A DNA stretch of 64,000 nt. Origin: Bettongia penicillata ogilbyi. Lineage: Eukaryota; Chordata; Mammalia; Diprotodontia; Potoroidae. The stretch spans positions 11,563,570 through 11,627,569 of the forward strand of contig JAJHZJ010000496.1 in the NCBI GenBank assembly GCA_023548195.1. The letters are read 5' to 3'. Within the stretch, counting starts at the first letter, position 1. Every line of letters begins with the position of its first letter. Under the pieces are notes generated by a model. The model was not told where the DNA came from. It saw nothing but the letters and a program-made list of their open reading frames with translations, and did not search any database. Below, one piece after another: positions 43,105 through 53,670 of this stretch. Both the position numbers and the translations under genes were made by a program.

Positions 43105-43300
43105 CCTTAATAAAATACAGTTAGTAAACATTTATTAAGTGCCTATATGTACCTGGTACTGTGTTAAGGGTTGGGGATATGAAGAAAGGCAAAAGATGGT
43201 CCCTGCCTCTAACTTGTAAACAGCTATGTACAAACAAGTCATAGAATAAATTGGAGGTAATCAGTGGAGAGGAGGAACTAGAATTAAGGAGGGTTAGTAC
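43105..43300 (-). mobile_element. L2 3' end, antisense
   Basis: 'taaacatttattaagtgcct', 'gatggtccctgcctctaact' and 'gaggaggaactagaattaag', the last shared with the L2 body at 43.9 kb. Confidence 0.75.
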
Positions 43301-43494
43301 AGTTTTCCTGCGTTTAGTTATATTAAAAACACTAAACATGTTTAGATTAAAAGATTTTTTTCTTAGGATGATTTTTAAAAGAATCTATTGAAACCAAGAG
43401 CAAACATATATAATGGAGAAGAACATTTCTGCTAAGGTACAAAGGAAGGCTCTACATTTTCATTGATACTGTTTGACATGGTTTTTCAAATCAT

Positions 43495-45240
43495 AGCTAT
43501 TAATCATTCAGCATTTGTTAAGTGGGCAGCTAGATGGTGCATAGATAGAGCACCAGTGCAAGAGTCAGGAGGACCTGAGTTCAAATCTCACCTCAAACAC
43601 TTGACACTCGCTAGCTGTATGACCTTGGGCAAGTCACTTGACCCCAATTGCCTCATCCTGGATCATCTCCAGTCATCCTGATGAATATCTGGTCACTGGA
43701 TTCAGATAGCTCTGGAGGAGAAGTGAGGCTGGTGACCTACACAGCCCTCCCTCACTCAAAACAAAGTCAAGTGCAAGTCATGTCATCATTTCTCTGATGG
43801 CATGATCTTCTTTGGCAACAAAGGACGAACACACACACACATTTGTTATGTGCATACTACATGGCAGGCACTGTGCTAAATACTGCAGATACAAAAAGAG
43901 ACAAAAGATAGTCTCTGCTCTCAACAAATGTGCACAAAGTAAGCTATAGTAAGGATAAATAGGTAATAACTAACAGAGGGAAGGAACTGGAATTAAGAGG
44001 GATTGGGAAAGGCTTCCTGTAGATGGTAGGGTTTTTAGTTAGGACTTAAAGGAAGCCAGGGAGGTCAGTAGTCAGAACTGAGGAGGGAAAGTGTTCCAGG
44101 CATCGGAGACAGCCAGAAGAAATATCTGGAGATAAGGGATGGATTGTCTTATTCATGGAGGAGGCCAGTGTCGCTGGATTGAAGAATGAGTACAAGGCAG
44201 AGAATGAGATGCAAAGAGGACTGGAAAGGTAGGTCAGGTCTAGGTTATGGAGGGTTTTGAATGCCAAACAGAGAATTTTGTTTCTGATCCTGGAAGCATT
44301 AATGTATTTGATCCTGGAGTCACTGTGGAGAGGAGGGGAGGAAGGTGTCTTGATTGGACTTTTACTTTAAGAAAATTACTTTAATGACTGAGCAGAGGAT
44401 GGATTGGAGTGGGGAGAGATGTGAGACAGGCAGTTCCACATGCAGGCTATTGCAATAATCCAGGTTAGAGCTGATGAGGGCCTGTCTTAGAGAATCAGAG
44501 GAGAGAAGGGATCATTATTGGAGAGATGTTGTAAAGGTAAAATTAAGAGCCCTTGGTAACAGATTAGATATGGGAGGTGAAGGAAAAACAATCCAGGACG
44601 ACTCCTGTTGTGAGCCTGCGGGACTGGGAGGAGATTATTGCCCTTGGCAGTAATAGAGATGGAGGGTGGGTTAGGCGAAAACATAATGAGCTCTCTTGTG
44701 GACATAGGACATCCACTAGACATCTACTTCTAGATGTCTAAAAGGCAGTGGCAGGGGTAATATTAAAGATCAGCAGAGAGTTTGGGGCAGGATAGTAGGT
44801 TTGAAAGTCATGAGCAGAGATATATATGGCAATTAAATTTTGGGGAGCTAATGAGATCATCAATGAAAGCATAGAGAAGAGGAGAGGACAGCACAGAACC
44901 CTGAAGGACACTTACCGTTAGAGAGCATGATCTGGAGGAGGATCCTGAAAAGAAGAAGGGCAAGAAATGGTCAGCTAGGGAGGAAGACAGCTGGAGGAAG
45001 ACTAGTAGTGTTCCCAAAACCTAGAGAGAAGAGACTATGAGGGAGGAGAGTGATCAGCAGAGTTAAAGGCTGCAGAGAGGTCAAGGAGAATGTGGATTGA
45101 GAAAGGACCATTGGATTTGGCAACTAAGAGATCGTTAGTAACTTTGGAGAGAACAGTTTTGGTGGCATGATAAGGTCAGAAACCAAACTGTAAGTGGCTA
45201 AGAGAGGGAGAGGAGAGAAAGTGGAGACATCTATTATAAA
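43495..45240 (-). pseudogene. L2 LINE body with ORF2 remnant, antisense
   Basis: The best preserved L2 here. From the 3' end ('gttatgtgcatactacatgg') it runs through the 3' region into ORF2. In minus frames, 45017-44808 reads SLADHFLPFFFSG and VLQGSVLSSPLLYAFIDDLI, the V-P-Q-G-S-V-L-x-P-L-L reverse transcriptase block. 44723-44487 reads MSTRELIMFSPNPPSI and NNLLPVPQAHN, matching the segment after the catalytic box. The catalytic Y-A-D-D itself, in a shifted frame, reads S-A-H-D, so one aspartate is lost. A SINE splits the 3' end. Confidence 0.75.
43524..43839 (+). mobile_element. RTE-tailed tRNA-SINE with target duplication
   Basis: Head 'gggcagctagatggtgcata', 'aggacctgagttcaaatctc', 'gtcatcctgatgaatatctg', 'gcaagtcatgtcatcatttc' and end 'ggacgaac(ac)n'. 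CATTTGTTAAGT (43512-43523) and CATTTGTTATGT (43840-43851) flank it, 11/12 identical, and the duplicated word is L2 sequence, showing insertion into the older L2. Confidence 0.93.
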
Positions 45241-45700
45241 TGGCCTTTTTCATGAGGAAAATGGCTACAAAGGACAGAAAAGACTTAGGATGAGAGTTTT
45301 CTATACAAATAAGACCTGTAAAAGAAATTAAATTAATAAAGTCTGAGGACAAATTTGGGAGAATTTGTATTTTGTCATTTTAGGGAACTCCCAGTGTTAT
45401 GACTCTTTCTACTAATGTGGATTACAACACTTCTATTACATAATAGATAAGATCTGAGGAATTGCTTGAAGTGCATAGAAGTTGGGACTTTTCAAAGATC
45501 ACTTGGCTGATAAATGTCAGCCGGGGCATTTGAACCTAAATTTTCTTGAGTCCAAGCCCAGAAGTCCATTCACTACATCCTGTTGCCTCTAATGAACAGG
45601 TCAAAATAATCTTATTTGGAGAAGACATGATTGTGTATGTAGGATGTCTAAAAAAACCAATACAACAGTTCAAGGTGATTTTTTGTTACTGGCTATTAAG

Positions 45701-45949
45701 TTAGTGGGCAGCTAGGTGGCAAAGAGGATAGAATACTGGACCTAGAGTCAGAAAGAGGCAAGTTCAATCTGACCTCAGACACTTACTGGTTGTGTGACCC
45801 TAGGCAAGTCACTTAACCCTGTTTGTTTCAGTTTCCTCATCTGTAGAATGAGCTGTAGGAAGAAATGGCCAACTACTCCAGTATCTTTGCTTAAAAAAGG
45901 TGAGTCACAAAGAGTCAGACATTATTGAAAAAACCTAAACAATAACAAA
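45701..45949 (+). mobile_element. Mar-1 SINE, sense
   Basis: 'gggcagctaggtggcaaaga', 'ctaggcaagtcacttaaccc', 'gagctgtaggaagaaatggc', 'actccagtatctttgcttaa' and 'caaagagtcagacattattg'. TATTAAG at 45694-45700 and 45950-45956 is a likely 7-bp target duplication. 45241-45700 shows an antisense MIR-like remnant at 45440-45590 and little else. Confidence 0.9.
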
Positions 45950-46104
45950 TATTAAGGACAAATCCATAGAATCAAATCAATTTTTATTACATCACTGAAA
46001 AAAAAGCAGGAAAAAGAAAAACAGAGGGAGGTAATGAGACAGAGAGACAGGAAGATGAGGTAGTGATATTCAATAAATGTTAATTCATTGATTGTCTGAC
46101 ATCT

Positions 46105-46420
46105 CTATATACATAAGATCATAGATTTAGAGGTACCAAGGACTTAGGATTCATCTCTAGAGTAATCCTTATATCTTACAAATAAACAGATTGAGACTTA
46201 GACCTTAATCCATTTGCCCAAGGTTATACAGTAAATGACAGGGGAAGGATCTGAAGACCAGTCAGAGGATCATAGATTTAATTCAACTCAGAACACATTT
46301 ATTAAGCACCAGCTATGTGCCAGGCACTTGGCAAGCTACTGAGAACAGAAGGCACAAATCAAAGCATTCTCTGCTCTTAAGTTTACATGCTAGGGAAAAT
46401 ACATATACACAGAAACAAAT
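46105..46420 (-). mobile_element. MIR antisense and L2 antisense
   Basis: 46105-46270: 'catagatttagaggtaccaa', 'tgcccaaggttatacagtaa'. 46275-46420: 'tttattaagcaccagctatg', 'tgccaggcacttggcaagct' and 'ctctgctcttaagtttacat'. 46421-46824 is unassigned apart from a short ATAC run. Confidence 0.7.
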
Positions 46421-46824
46421 ACAAAAATTGCATGTACATAGACAAACATATATATGTGTATACATTCATATATCTCTATTTTCCTATATGTTTTCAAGGT
46501 TGGTCCTAAAAAAAATTGTCCCTTGTTTTAGCATTTATTGCGCTCACTCAAAATTTAGTCTGGGAAATCAGAATGTGGTTTTACATCTAGGTTTCCATAA
46601 AATTGAGTTAAAGGGTCCCAAGCTCCTATAAAAGCACTTAAGGTAATAAATGCATTTATTGGGTACAAAAAGGGTCTTTTTTTCACCTTGCCAAAAAATT
46701 ATGGAAGGTTCAAAGACTATAGAGAGCTGATAAACAATCAATATAATTCATCTTGGTCTGCTGCAGGGTCTGCTTCCCCAGGAACGCCGAAAGTCTTTCA
46801 GGCTTGGATCTCAAGTTTCTGAAA

Positions 46825-46985
46825 ATCTTAAATATCACCCAATTCAAGCTCCTCATTTTAGAGATGGGAAAGTAAGACCTAAGAATGCAATGTGCCTTAC
46901 ATCACAGAGGTTATATGGGGCAGATCTGGGATTTGAACCCATACCTCTGACTCCAATTACAGTGTTCTTTCCACTATATTTAGAT
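46825..46985 (-). mobile_element. MIR-type SINE, antisense
   Basis: 'gctcctcattttagagatgg', 'atcacagaggttatatgggg', 'gatttgaacccatacctctg' and 'gtgttctttccactat'. Confidence 0.75.
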
Positions 46986-47565
46986 AAACTACCAGAAATA
47001 ATCTTTCCACTCCACACCCTTCCCCAATGCTCAAAATTTAGTTGAATTCTGGTAAGTACCAATAGCCTTTTCTTAGGGGAAAAAAAGCATGACTTACCTT
47101 CTTGCAATTTTATAAGGCTATTCCATTATTTCATACATTCAAAACGATGCATTTTCTTAGGTTTCACCTCCATCATCCAAAATGTCAAGATGACAACCTC
47201 CTGATTGCTAATTGTTTCTTTTCATTATATTTGACACATTTTTAATTGTTTCTATTGATTTATTCTTCTTGTGAATTGCAGCACAGTGATTAGAATACTT
47301 AATACCCCGACCTTCTTGTTTCACATTCAAGGAGGCAGGATAAGTAAGTCATTCCCCGCAAAAGATGCTAAAACAGTCACAGACGAAGTGGTGAGATCTT
47401 TACAGGAAAGGGACAGAATCAGAGTTAGATTCGAGATGCTCAAGTTTGCTCCAGTATTCAAGCTTTCCAGTGAAAGAGGAGCCGGTGGGGATGAAATTCC
47501 CTTTATGAGGTTAGAGAATTGACTGTTCACTGATGAATTTGACAGACCCTAAGAATGGAGGCAAG
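46986..47565. other. Unassigned sequence with one weak exon-like signal
   Basis: No gene claimed. An 83-residue open frame at 47271-47522 has no recognised domain. A pyrimidine-rich tract ending in CAG (47281) and a GTAAGT (47344-47349) bracket 62 bp; see findings. Confidence 0.35.
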
Positions 47566-47569
47566 GCAA

Positions 47570-48285
47570 GTCAGAGGAGAGAGTACTGAATTTGGAAACA
47601 AAGGAACAGATCGATCTACTGTTTATTACCTTGGAAAAGCCACTTAACTTCTCTAGGCTTTACTTCTTTCTTAATTAAATGAGAGAGTTGGACAAGATTA
47701 TCTCTAAAGTCTTTTCTACCTTGAGTTCTATGTCTGGAAAATTTTTAAAAAGTGAGGAAGAGTTGGAACCCACTAGACATCAAGGTGAACTGATCTTACG
47801 CCCTTAAGTAAGTCATGTCATAGGATTTGGGGATGTATTATCTAGAGGATTTTTATTCAATTATAACTTGAACCAGATGGACTTAAAAGGCCCCTTTCAA
47901 CGCTGAGATTCTGTGATTCAGAACTGGAAAATAATCTTCCTAGTGCAGTGAAACAAGTGATAAGACTAGCAGTTATGTGGCACAGTGTGAATCTGAAGAC
48001 TCAAGTTCAAATCTTGCCTTGGACCCTTCCTATCTGTGTGACCCCAAGAAAGTCATCTATCAGTTTTCCCAACTGCAAAATAAGGATAATAATAGGGTTG
48101 TGGTGAGGATCAAGTGAGATAGTATTTCTAAGCACAGTGCTTGGCACATAGTAGACACATATTGAATGTTTAATAAATGCTTATTTCCTTCCTTCCTCTC
48201 TGGGTCACAGTTTCATCTACAAAATGAGAACGCTGGATTAGAGGTTGCTTTCAGTTGTAAATCTATGATCCTAAATTACCTTAGA
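47570..48285 (+). mobile_element. Four MIR/Ther SINE pieces, sense
   Basis: 47570-47735 (MIR: 'cttggaaaagccacttaact'). 47860-47925 (MIR 3' end: 'ggacttaaaaggcccctttc'). 47965-48195 (Ther/MIR: 'gactcaagttcaaatcttgc', 'ctaagcacagtgcttggcac'). 48196-48285 (MIR 3' half: 'gggtcacagtttcatctaca'). Confidence 0.7.
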
Positions 48286-48289
48286 TCAC

Positions 48290-48660
48290 TCCTCTCTTGT
48301 CCCAGGTAAGGCAACCCAAGATCACCAACTTAAAAAGTGTCAGAGTGGGATATGAATGCATGTTCTGTGACTTCAAGAGCAGGTAGGTGGTACAGTGGGT
48401 AGAGGACCAGGGGTGGAGGAGATTTAAGTTCAAATCTAGCCTCAAACATTTACTAGCTGTGTGACCCTGGGCAAGTCATTTAACCCTGTTTACCTCAGTT
48501 TCCTCATCTGTAAAATTCACTGGAGAAGGTAATGGCAAACCACTCCAGTATATCTGCCAAAAAAACCCAAATGGGTTCATGAACATCTGAACAACAAAAC
48601 GGCAAACTGTGACTTCAAAGTTCAGTGCTCTCGCCACTGAATCACTCTAACCTCAAATCT
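48290..48660 (-). mobile_element. MIR antisense split by Mar-1
   Basis: Left part 48290-48376 ('aaaagtgtcagagtgggata'); right part 48607-48660 ('gttcagtgctctcgccactg'). Confidence 0.7.
48377..48606 (+). mobile_element. Mar-1 SINE with perfect 12-bp target duplication
   Basis: 'gagcaggtaggtggtacagt', 'ctgggcaagtcatttaaccc', 'cagtttcctcatctgtaaaa', 'tggcaaaccactccagtata' and end 'gaacatctgaacaacaaaac'. CTGTGACTTCAA lies at 48365-48376 and 48607-48618 without mismatch, making this one of the youngest insertions in the window. Confidence 0.95.
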
Positions 48661-48664
48661 AGTG

Positions 48665-49580
48665 CTATTTTCACTATTTGCCAGGTGGCCCCATGGAGCA
48701 AATTGTAATTGTTTTCATTTTCTGGACCCTCAGGGAAGAGTCTGTCTTTCCTCTCCTGGACACTTTGCTTAGAAACTTGGCTTCTCAAGAATTTATAATA
48801 CTTGATTTGTAGCAGTAATATCACCCTGAGCACCCGCCACCCTGAATGCAACCCACCAGGAGATATAGTAGCAGGAAGTTTATCTTCTCTTGCTTCGGGC
48901 TGTGAAACCTAAACTATAGAGTGGAAATTTTCTTCTCTTTCTACAAGGTAAAAATAAACATTTCCATACCTGAGGATTTATCCTCTTCCCAAAGTTCTTT
49001 TCCAGCATGTTCTTACTCTACTTTTCAGAGTACACATTCTTCGGAAATTTCTCCTTGTAAGATTCCCCCTCCACTCCCAAATCTTATTACTTGAATAAAA
49101 CCCCTGAAGCTTATACAGCTCATGAGTCAGTTATTAAATTTTCAACGTGAGCATTTACATCTGGAAATCAGCTATAAATCAAGATTTCCTTTCTTTCTTT
49201 ATTTCCTAAACTCTAGAGTTAAGATACTGATAGAACAAATGTTAATAATGCAATTTAAGTCTAAAAGTGTGTCCTGCATCCATATTTTTTTTCAAAGAAC
49301 TGATCATCAAACATTTACTAGAACATCCCTACCTGATCTTTGCTTTTGAACTAATTTTGATTCCACAAAAGGATCTTGTAGACTATGCACCCCATGCCTG
49401 CTAGTTTGTAGACAATCTGTCACACAATAAGCTAAGAGCAGATTTAGGATGTCAAGTCTTTTGTCCAGTAGCAATACATTCTTTCTTTCCCCTTTACCAC
49501 TTCCCAAGCACAAAATGTGGTCATATGTACTTACTCCTATTTTTTTAATCCTAAATTTGACTACTTCAAAGCCTAATGCC
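48665..49580. other. Repeat-poor sequence, no gene
   Basis: No repeat or exon recognised. Open frames of 69-91 residues are unremarkable. Confidence 0.4.
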
Positions 49581-49584
49581 AAAA

Positions 49585-49705
49585 AATATAATAACTAAAC
49601 TTGGACCCAAAGAAGATATATAAGAAGCTATTTTGTCACATTTCTCTATACAGACTATGGGTGACAGATACTACATACAAAGTCATACTTCTTTAATACA
49701 TTAGT
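49585..49705 (+). mobile_element. L1 3' region fragment
   Basis: 'aactaaacttggacccaaag', 'gaagatatataagaagctat' and 'cagactatgggtgacagata' resemble the L1 3' region also seen at 57.5 kb. Confidence 0.4.
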
Positions 49706-49934
49706 TATGTAAAGTAGGGGGAGAAGGGGGAGGGAATGTGATTCTCATTACCAGACCATTTGAAGTAGTTAAGGAATATTGTCACATATGAAGATTTTTT
49801 TAGCAGGTTAATAAGATGTAACAACCTGTGATATCTTCATGAGGTAGGAACACTTCTCTGATTAAGTCAAGAAAGGGGAAACTGGATTGGCAGAGTAAAT
49901 GTTTTGCCACATGCCTGGAGGTTTTAAATAGCAA

Positions 49935-50165
49935 AGGCTTGATTATGGCAGCTAGGTGGAACAGTTGACTTGAACTCAAAAGTGACCTCAGACACCTACC
50001 AGTTTTATGACCATGAACAATTCATTTAACATCTATCTGCCTCAGTTTCCTCATCTATAAAGTGGGGAATAATCATTTATAAAGGACTATTGTGAGGATC
50101 AAATGAAATAGTATTTTCAAAGTGATTTATAAACCTTAAAGTACTATAGAAATGCTAGTTACTTT
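49935..50165 (+). mobile_element. Ther/MIR SINE, sense
   Basis: 'ggcagctaggtggaacagtt', 'ctcagtttcctcatctataa', 'ggactattgtgaggatcaaa' and 'gtactatagaaatgctagtt'. The central head portion is deleted. Confidence 0.8.
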
Positions 50166-50171
50166 TGTTGT

Positions 50172-50857
50172 TATGTTGAATTTCAGCAACTGAAATGGGA
50201 GATATTCCTCTATGAGGAAGAAGAGGGAATTTATCTCTTATCCCTGACCCTCTCCCCCTCCACCATCGACACTGTTTATATTAGCTTTGAAGGGGAACTA
50301 CTGGACCGGTAAGGAGAAGAGGCACAGACACAGCTGTGGAGGACAGACAGTCATCCCAAGTTAGGAAGCAGCTTCAGGATGCATGACTCCTGACCAACTG
50401 AGAAGCAAATTGGACTTTAGAGAAGAGCAGACCCTGAGATGGAAGGACACTACAGAAAAAAGGACTTCTGGGCCCTGTAGTACCAAGAATCATGACTTGT
50501 CTTTGCCACAAATGTATTATACAAACATCCAGTCTCAATACCATTGTACTCTAGGTCTGAGCTCACTCTTCCCATGGATGTTCTGTGTATGTGGTGGGAC
50601 AAGGTGCCTTAGGAACATTGGGCAGGGGCATGGGGGTGTGTGTGATATTTTGTAACTACCGTTTCTTTCGAAGAGCTGATTGTATCTACTGGCTGATTGT
50701 TCATGAAAAGCACACAGGCGAGGGCTTGGGGCTGATATGACCTGAGATGTGCTGACCCACAAGGTTGCCCCTTGAACCAAGGTATTAAATGTCCTCTGGG
50801 ACCTAATTCCCAAGTACCTGTCCAAGAGGGGACAGATCAGAGGGGGCGCTACAATTA
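50172..50857 (+). mobile_element. Possible LTR
   Basis: Begins TGTTGAATTTCAGC and ends GGGGGCGCTACA, about 0.69 kb, with an ATTAAA (about 50784-50789) some 70 bp before the end. It contains no other known repeat. An LTR is inferred only from TG...CA ends, length and signal position. A unique regulatory or genic segment is the alternative. Confidence 0.3.
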
Positions 50858-50904
50858 CATTTGCTGAACTGCTTTTTTTCCTTCTTTATTATACTTGGAA
50901 AAGG

Positions 50905-51215
50905 ATGAGAAATACATCAGGAAAAGTCAATGAGGTGAAAACAAAATATATCAATACAAATCTACTTACAAAAAAATAATTCCTAACTACACAGGTCACT
51001 GAGTGAGCACTTTTTTTTACCTTAAGCACTGTCAGTGGCCTCTAAAGGGATCATAGATTTAGAATTAGATGGTCTTTAAAGACAATCTTGTAGAACTTCC
51101 TCACTTTTACAGACCAATAAACAAAATTCTAGAAACGAGAGGTCATTTGCCCAGGATGACATAGGTAGTAAATTCAAATCTTCTGACTCCAAAGTCAGTG
51201 CTCAAGTCACATATG
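50905..51215. mobile_element. L1-type tail and MIR antisense
   Basis: 50905-50985 ends 'gtgaaaacaaaatatatcaa', the same tail wording as at 51960-51990. 51045-51215 is an antisense MIR ('gggatcatagatttagaatt', 'catttgcccaggatgacata', 'gactccaaagtcagtgctca'), and 51220-51285 repeats its starting block. Confidence 0.55.
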
Positions 51216-51293
51216 CCATAGAATTTCAATGTTGAAAGGAAACTCAAAGATTGTTAAGACTAACTAGTTCCAAAACCATAAGAACCTCCTATA

Positions 51294-51747
51294 ATTAGAT
51301 AGATAAATGGATGAATAAATAGATGAGTGGATGAATAAATAGTTGGATGGATACATAGATAATAGGTAAATGGATGAATAGATAGATGGAAGGTTGAATA
51401 GATAGTTGGATTGATGGATGGATGAATATAGAGATAGATAAATGGATGAATAGATGGATGGATGAATAGATAATTGGATGGATGGCTAGATAGAGAGATG
51501 GATGGATAAATGGATATATACAGATGGATGGATAGATATAGATAGATTATAGATAAATAGATGAATAGATAGATGGATTAATGGATGGATGGATAGGTAC
51601 AGAGATGGATGGATAAATACAGATAGATATAGATATATGATAGATAAATATATGAATAGATAAATAGATGGATGAATAGTGGGATGGATAGATAAATATA
51701 GAGATAAATAGATGGATGGATATAGATAGAAAGAAGGATATATATGA

Positions 51748-51791
<44 letters not shown>
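51294..51791. repeat. Compound GATA/GGAT array ending in (GT)n(GA)n
   Basis: About 450 bp of interspersed GATA, GGAT, AAAT and GAAT tetranucleotides, then GT repeats (51748-51766) and (GA)13 (51766-51791). Tetranucleotide variants are mixed in blocks rather than forming one pure run. Confidence 0.95.
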
Positions 51792-51819
51792 TGTAATGGG
51801 GTCAGATGCCCCCCTACTC

Positions 51820-52010
51820 CTTCAGAGAGGTAGGGGTCCACAGGTATAGAATATTGTTTAGAACATCAGATATTTTCTTCTATTGGTTGTTTTTGAAGAT
51901 ATATTTCTATTTTCTTTTATGAAAAAGTTTTTGTTGTAAGGGCCAGAAGAGAAAACCTGGGTAATATAAAAACAAAATACATTAATTAAAAAATATTATT
52001 TTAAAATAGG
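51820..52010 (+). mobile_element. L1 3' tail
   Basis: 'gaggtaggggtccacaggta', T-rich 'ttctattggttgtttttgaa', 'ttttgttgtaagggccagaa' and 'ataaaaacaaaatacattaa' plus A/T tail. It aligns with 27905-28065. 52011-52284 is unassigned. Confidence 0.55.
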
Positions 52011-52284
52011 GACATGGGAATTGTGTGATTTAGAGTTAGAAAGGACCTTTCAAGCCCTTCATTTTGCATCCCTACCCAAGCGCTCTTCTCTTGGGGGAGT
52101 TGTGGTTAAACAGTAATTTGCCTGAAAATATCTAGGGGTTTATGAGATTATGAGCTGAATATAAATCAACAAAATGATATGGCATTCACAAACTTTAATA
52201 ATAAATCTTAGACTATGTTGAGAGGTGTAATGCCAAGCAAGAGCTAGAGAGATAATAGAATCCCCTCTATGATGTCTCTGTATG

Positions 52285-52540
52285 AGGCAGCTGGGTAGCA
52301 CACCGGATAGAGCACTGGGCCTGGTGTCAGGAAGACCAGAGTTTAAATCTAGTCTCAGATACTTATTAACTGTGTGACCCTGGGCAAGTCACTTAACCTC
52401 TGTTTGCCTCAGTTTGGGGATAACAACAGCACCTCCCTCCCAGGATTGTTGTGAAGTTCAGATGAGATATTTTTAAAAAGCATTTGGCATAAAGCCTGGC
52501 AAATAATAGGTGCTTAATAGATGTGTTTTTCCTTCCTTAT
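52285..52540 (+). mobile_element. Ther/MIR SINE, sense, full length
   Basis: 'gaggcagctgggtagcacac', 'gtgtcaggaagaccagagtt', 'cctgggcaagtcacttaacc', 'caggattgttgtgaagttca' and 'aataataggtgcttaataga'. It is complete from tRNA-like head to L2-like end. Confidence 0.88.
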
Positions 52541-53239
52541 CTCATGAGACAATCTATTGCATTTTCCAGAAAGCTCAGTTTATTAGAAGGCCTTCCTTTT
52601 ACTGAACTCAAGCCTACCCCATTCCAGCCATCTAGACCCTGAGAAATAACCAAGCGCCTCCATCTTGCCCGCTAAGTATTGGGGGATTGAGAGGGGATTA
52701 AATACACAAATCCTTAGCGTCTTCCTGATAATACCAGGGCTTCTGAATGTGGGCCTGCCATTTGTGCAGCCCAGTTGATTAGGCAGTGACTGATTGAACA
52801 CTATTTCTGACAGTCTCGTGCCTCCCAGTGGCTTGTTGTCTATCACTTTCCAAATGTTTTAACTGTGGCCAGTGCAGGGGCACCCAGAAATGCAATTTCT
52901 TCCAGTTTCTACTCCTGACTCTCCCCAGTAGTATGTAAATCCATTCAAGGTCTATGGAATGTTTTAGAGTAGAGTAGAGCCTGGGTTCTCCTTGTTTCCC
53001 TGAGTAAACACTAGGAAAGTACAGTCCCAATGGGGAATGATTAGAAGCAGAGCTAGGGCTTCATTGATACAATGCATTATTTATTAGGTGCAGCTGTCTC
53101 AGGATTACTTACACAACCCAGAATCAGAAACATTGGGGGTGCCTGGGCAGCCAACGAATGACAAAGATGGCAGAGTCACTAAGGAACAAGGCATTATTCT
53201 GTAGCCACTATTTGAGGAGAGGTTCATTAAGAAGGTGGA
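52541..53239. other. 0.7 kb repeat-poor segment
   Basis: No interspersed or simple repeat recognised and no credible exon. Sequence complexity is even across the segment, with motifs such as CAGCTG (53090-53095) and repeated TATTTATT. A secondary candidate for conserved non-coding DNA. Confidence 0.4.
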
Positions 53240-53670
53240 CAAAATAATCCTCTATTTATTTACTTTGTATTTATTTGGTTGCTCATTCCTTTCAGTCAAG
53301 TCCAACTCTCCATGCCCCATTTGGAGTTTTCTTGACAAAGATCCTGGAGTGCTTTGTCATTTTCCTCTCCAGTTCATTTTATAGATGAGGAAACTGAGGC
53401 AAACCGGGTTAAGTGACTTGCCCAAGGTCACACAGCTAGTAAGTGCTTGAGGCTGGATTTGAACTCAGGTCTTCCTTACTCCAATTCTGGCTGTCTATTC
53501 TTACCTAATTGTCCCTTGTATTCTTATATTTATTCTATATCTCTTAAGTGGGAAGTAAGATCCTTTCGAGCAGGCACCGTTCCATTTATTCTATCTGAAT
53601 CCTCAGCAGTAAGCATAAAGCCTGGTGCACAGTAGGTAATTAAGAGATGCTTATGAACTGAGTGATTAAA
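53240..53670 (+). mobile_element. L2 3' end split by Mar-1
   Basis: A short left piece (53240-53271, 'ctatttatttactttgtat') resumes after the SINE at 53516 ('gtattcttatatttattcta', 'aagatcctttcgagcaggca', 'gcctggtgcacagtaggtaa'). Confidence 0.7.
53272..53515 (-). mobile_element. Mar-1 SINE, antisense
   Basis: 'ctttcagtcaagtccaactc', 'ttcttgacaaagatcctgga', 'tttatagatgaggaaactga', 'gtgacttgcccaaggtcaca' and 'ctggatttgaactcaggtct'. TTGTATT at 53265-53271 and 53516-53522 is a plausible 7-bp target duplication. Confidence 0.9.
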
